Of a DNA stretch of 6,761 nucleotides, positions 5,036 through 6,761 are shown one piece after another. The DNA lies in contig JAFCFG010000052.1 in assembly GCA_017608725.1 (NCBI GenBank), forward strand, positions 1 to 6,761, written 5' to 3'. Below the pieces are notes generated by a model. That model saw nothing but the letters and a program-made list of their open reading frames with translations, had not been told where the DNA came from and did no database searches. How positions within the stretch are numbered: position 1 is the first letter of the stretch; each line of letters opens with the position of its first letter. Position numbers and translations under genes: made by a program. This DNA comes from Candidatus Iainarchaeum sp. GTDB lineage: Archaea; Iainarchaeota; Iainarchaeia; Iainarchaeales; GCA-2688035.

Positions 5036-5179
5036 TTGGGCAAGCCCCCAATTGTTACAGTGATTGTGTTTGCCCGGACCTCTGTCTGATTCTGGCACTG
5101 CAGCCAAACTGTTGTCATAATGGTAAACCCTCAGGGGCACTGTTATGAAACCCTTAAGTGTATTCCTTGAAACAGTAAC
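5032..5179 (-). pseudogene. Frameshifted 3' remnant of a beta-rich protein gene
   Basis: The - strand between the DHH and HAD genes encodes a convincing protein tail in two frames. Frame A (5179 to 5111) reads VTVSRNTLKGFITVP then LRVYHYDN. Frame B (5109 to the TAG at 5032-5034) reads VWLQCQNQTEV then RANTITVTIGGLPN. Skipping one base (5110) joins them into one 48-residue beta-strand-rich tail ending in a normal stop. Frame A is closed upstream by a TAA at 5207-5209 and has no start, so the 5' part of the gene is gone. It overlaps the last codons of the DHH gene in another frame. The alternating V/T/I pattern recalls beta-sandwich repeats of extracellular proteins; that is inference. A sequencing error at 5110 could fake the frameshift but would not restore the missing 5' end. 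Confidence 0.45.
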
Positions 5180-6155
5180 CCTTCTTTTTCTTGAAGAAGC
5201 GCTTTGTTAGGTTTAGGCATTGCATCAGTGCAGCGTTGATGTTGTTGCCTTTTCCGTTGAATCCTGCTGCGCCTGCGTGGCCTCCGCCCGAACCAGGAAA
5301 GTAGCTTGGCATTTGCTGGAAAACATTTTTTGCCAAATCAAACCTTGCTTTTTTTAGAACAGCCTGTGATGCCCTGCCACTAATCCGCAAATTTCCTTCT
5401 TCACTGTCTCCTGCAAAGGCAATATCTGCCCCAACTTTTACCAGGGCAGAGGCTGCGTCTGCTTCAAATGCTCCAACATCTGCTGTTACCACAACATATT
5501 TCCCTATTTTGAATATTCTGGCTCTCTTGGCTGCTTTTAGGGCAGCTATCTTTTGGTCAAATCTTTTTGGAGCGGAGAACATGTTGAGTAGCTCGCTGAA
5601 GCTTTTGCCGCTTTTCTTCAAGGCTGTTGACATTATTGAAAAGGTTTTGCTGTCAGCTGTTAGGAAGTAGGCGGTGTCTGCAACAATGCCGGCTGCAATG
5701 CAAACCGCTGTCCTTTTCTCCAAGCGAATTTTGCTCTTTTGCAGCAGTTCAAATACCAGCTGGCATGAGGCAACTGCGTCAGGGTTTATGATTGCTGTTA
5801 CATTGCCTCCAATCTTTTCCCTTGTTTTTGTGTGGTGGTCAATCAGGTAGATTCTGCCCTTGAAGCGCTTTATTGCAGCAGCAGCATTTCCCGCCATTTT
5901 GAGGGAATTGAAGTCTACGATGAACAGACAGTCAAAGCTGTTGAAGCTTTTCCATCCATTTAGGGCGTATGGAATCTTAAGGCTGGCTGCAAATGCTTTT
6001 GCTGGATTTGAAATGTGCTCTGGTACAAGGATTTTCACCCTGTTCTGTTTCCTTAGAACAAAGAGCAGGGCAGCAGCAGCTGAGATTGCGTCAACATCAC
6101 AACCAGTATGTGTTATTATCAGGATTTTCTTTCCTTTGAGGGAAGAAAGCAGCAA
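5154..6155 (-). CDS. DHH-family phosphoesterase (NrnA-like)
   Basis: This is a 333-residue DHH/DHHA1 phosphoesterase. The DHH domain carries THTGCDVDA (H16, D20, D22), IVDFNS (D81), IDHHTK (D106, H107, H108) and GIVADTAY (D160), a full two-Mn site. The DHHA1 domain carries RISGRAS (257-263) and GSGGGHAGAAG (288-298), the substrate-binding loop. Relatives cleave oligoribonucleotides, pAp or cyclic dinucleotides; which applies here is open. The start is a TTG at 6153-6155, 6 nt after the prefoldin stop. An in-frame TAA two codons upstream excludes an earlier start, and GTGAT (6161-6165) lies 5 nt before it as a partial Shine-Dalgarno. It follows prefoldin beta in one operon, an arrangement I recall from other archaea. 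The last dozen residues (KKKKGYCFKEYT) look unlike a family tail and overlap the decayed gene fragment. Confidence 0.93.
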   Translation of the reverse strand: MLLSSLKGKKILIITHTGCDVDAISAAAALLFVLRKQNRVKILVPEHISNPAKAFAASLKIPYALNGWKSFNSFDCLFIVDFNSLKMAGNAAAAIKRFKGRIYLIDHHTKTREKIGGNVTAIINPDAVASCQLVFELLQKSKIRLEKRTAVCIAAGIVADTAYFLTADSKTFSIMSTALKKSGKSFSELLNMFSAPKRFDQKIAALKAAKRARIFKIGKYVVVTADVGAFEADAASALVKVGADIAFAGDSEEGNLRISGRASQAVLKKARFDLAKNVFQQMPSYFPGSGGGHAGAAGFNGKGNNINAALMQCLNLTKRFFKKKKGYCFKEYT

Positions 6156-6161
6156 GTGTTA

Positions 6162-6536
6162 TCACTTTTTTTGCTTTTCTTCTTTTGCTGTCTCTGCCAC
6201 AACATCTGTTGCTGCATTCTTTGACTCAAGCTCCGATTTCAACTTATTCAGTTTGTTTACAATGCTGTCCTCTTGCTTTTGCAGGGTTTTTATTCTTAGA
6301 TCAACTGATTCCTTTTTCTCCTGCAGTTCTTTTTTCGCTTTGCTGGTCTCTGTTTGGATTAGAATGTTTCCAACTGCTTTGTAGACCTTCTTTTCCTTTG
6401 TTTTGGCCAGTTCATCCAAAGCCTGTTTCATGCTGTTGCTCTGCATTTGCATCTGTTGCTTTTGCGCTGAAACAGTGAGCAGTTGGCTTCTGCTTCTCTC
6501 AAAGTCCCGAATCTTTGCTTCTGTGTCTTCGACCAT
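6162..6536 (-). CDS. pfdB: Prefoldin beta subunit
   Basis: This is a 124-residue beta subunit of the archaeal prefoldin hexamer (two alpha, four beta), which holds unfolded proteins for the group II chaperonin in the cytosol. Residues 1-47 form the first coiled-coil helix, VYKAVGNILIQT (51-62) is the signature beta-hairpin region, and 65-107 form the return helix. A lysine/glutamate-rich tail (108-124) extends beyond the usual end. The ATG at 6534-6536 is preceded by GGAGGT at 6547-6552, 10 nt away and inside the final codons of pcc1. The gap to the pcc1 stop is 6 nt and to the DHH start 6 nt, so the three genes are surely co-transcribed. Confidence 0.95.
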   Translation of the reverse strand: MVEDTEAKIRDFERSRSQLLTVSAQKQQMQMQSNSMKQALDELAKTKEKKVYKAVGNILIQTETSKAKKELQEKKESVDLRIKTLQKQEDSIVNKLNKLKSELESKNAATDVVAETAKEEKQKK

Positions 6537-6542
6537 TTTAAC

Positions 6543-6761
6543 TTAAACCTCCGTGATACTTTTTGACAATTTAATTGAACTAACTATGCTGTTTGTGGCT
6601 GCTCTTAAAGCAGCAGGATCCTCTGCTTCAATATTTATTATAATGCCACTGTTTTTAATTTTAACAGATGTGCTGCTTCTTCTTGCATATGGCGCATTTA
6701 ATTCTGGCTTTATTGCCTCCAAAATAATGCGTGGATTTTTGAGGTTTCCAATGCCTATCTG
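6543..6761 (-). CDS. pcc1: KEOPS complex subunit Pcc1 (5' end beyond window)
   Basis: The - strand is open from the window edge to the TAA at 6543-6545, giving the C-terminal 72 residues. The family hallmarks are present: AIKPELNAPYARRSS (16-30 of the visible part), a strand pair VKIKNSGIIINIEAED, and ALRAATNSIVSSIKLS (51-66). Pcc1 is the small dimerising subunit of KEOPS, which with Kae1, Bud32 and Cgi121 makes the t6A modification at A37 of ANN-decoding tRNAs. At least 10-15 N-terminal residues are probably missing. It is the first visible gene of the pcc1-pfdB-DHH operon; genes further upstream cannot be seen. Confidence 0.9.
   Translation of the reverse strand, partial: QIGIGNLKNPRIILEAIKPELNAPYARRSSTSVKIKNSGIIINIEAEDPAALRAATNSIVSSIKLSKSITEV
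6547..6552 (-). promoter_or_regulatory. Shine-Dalgarno of pfdB embedded in pcc1
   Basis: GGAGGT on the - strand forms the last two sense codons of pcc1 (Glu-Val, together with the next T) and lies 10 nt before the pfdB ATG. It indicates translation of pfdB from a polycistronic mRNA, in contrast to the leaderless starts elsewhere in the window. Confidence 0.75.

Noticed and set aside
5036..5075. Possible hairpin terminator after the HAD gene (TTGGG...CCCAA and GGGCAA...TTGCCC)
   Set aside because: The stems are only 5-6 bp, the longer one has a 26-nt loop, and no T-run follows. The bases are better explained as the end of the decayed - strand coding tail.
5860..6478. Long + strand open frames opposite the DHH and prefoldin genes
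   Set aside because: They are rich in Phe, Ser, Cys and Leu, as expected from the antisense of Lys/Ala/Glu-rich proteins, and the - strand genes are firmly identified by motifs.
1..6761. CRISPR array, tRNA, rRNA, intact insertion sequence or phage genes
   Set aside because: No regularly spaced repeats, cloverleaf-like segments, transposase motifs or terminal inverted repeats were seen. Almost all bases are accounted for by protein genes.

Overview
The window looks archaeal. It carries a prefoldin beta subunit directly downstream of the KEOPS subunit Pcc1, followed by an archaeal-type DHH phosphoesterase. It also has a PIN/ribbon-helix-helix toxin-antitoxin pair and several start codons with an AT-rich TATA-like box about 27-30 nt upstream and no Shine-Dalgarno motif, as expected for leaderless archaeal mRNAs. 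Short genes, tight packing, small zinc-ribbon proteins and a secreted protein with a C-x5-C-E-A-G-E cysteine motif would suit a small-genome (DPANN-like) archaeon. That lineage guess is inference; no rRNA or other marker here settles it.

Layout. (1) Positions 90-1788, + strand: a PHP-domain metallohydrolase, then a two-gene unit of a Hin-like helix-turn-helix protein and a small zinc-ribbon protein overlapping by 4 nt (GTGA). (2) Positions 1819-4293, - strand, listed in transcription order: a 48-residue zinc-ribbon protein, a secreted metzincin-type protease with an HExxHxxGxxD site, a YggS/PLPBP pyridoxal-phosphate homeostasis protein, and a VapB-VapC pair whose promoter contains a perfect 24-bp palindrome. 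(3) Positions 4367-5035, + strand: a HAD-family phosphatase diverging from the small zinc-ribbon gene. (4) Positions 5032-6761, - strand: pcc1 (cut by the window edge), prefoldin beta, the DHH phosphoesterase and, between the DHH stop and the HAD stop, what looks like the frameshifted 3' remnant of a beta-rich protein gene.

How the genes work together. The pcc1-pfdB-DHH group is housekeeping: tRNA t6A modification, chaperone, nucleotide or RNA turnover. It looks like one operon: the prefoldin Shine-Dalgarno lies inside the last codons of pcc1, and the DHH gene starts at TTG 6 nt after the prefoldin stop. The VapBC pair is self-contained. Its palindrome fills the space between the TATA-like box and the antitoxin start, so autoregulation by operator occlusion is the natural reading. 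The least understood parts are the coupled helix-turn-helix/zinc-ribbon pair and the decayed gene tail. No tRNA, rRNA, CRISPR array or intact insertion sequence was seen, and no gene-free stretch exceeds 300 bases.
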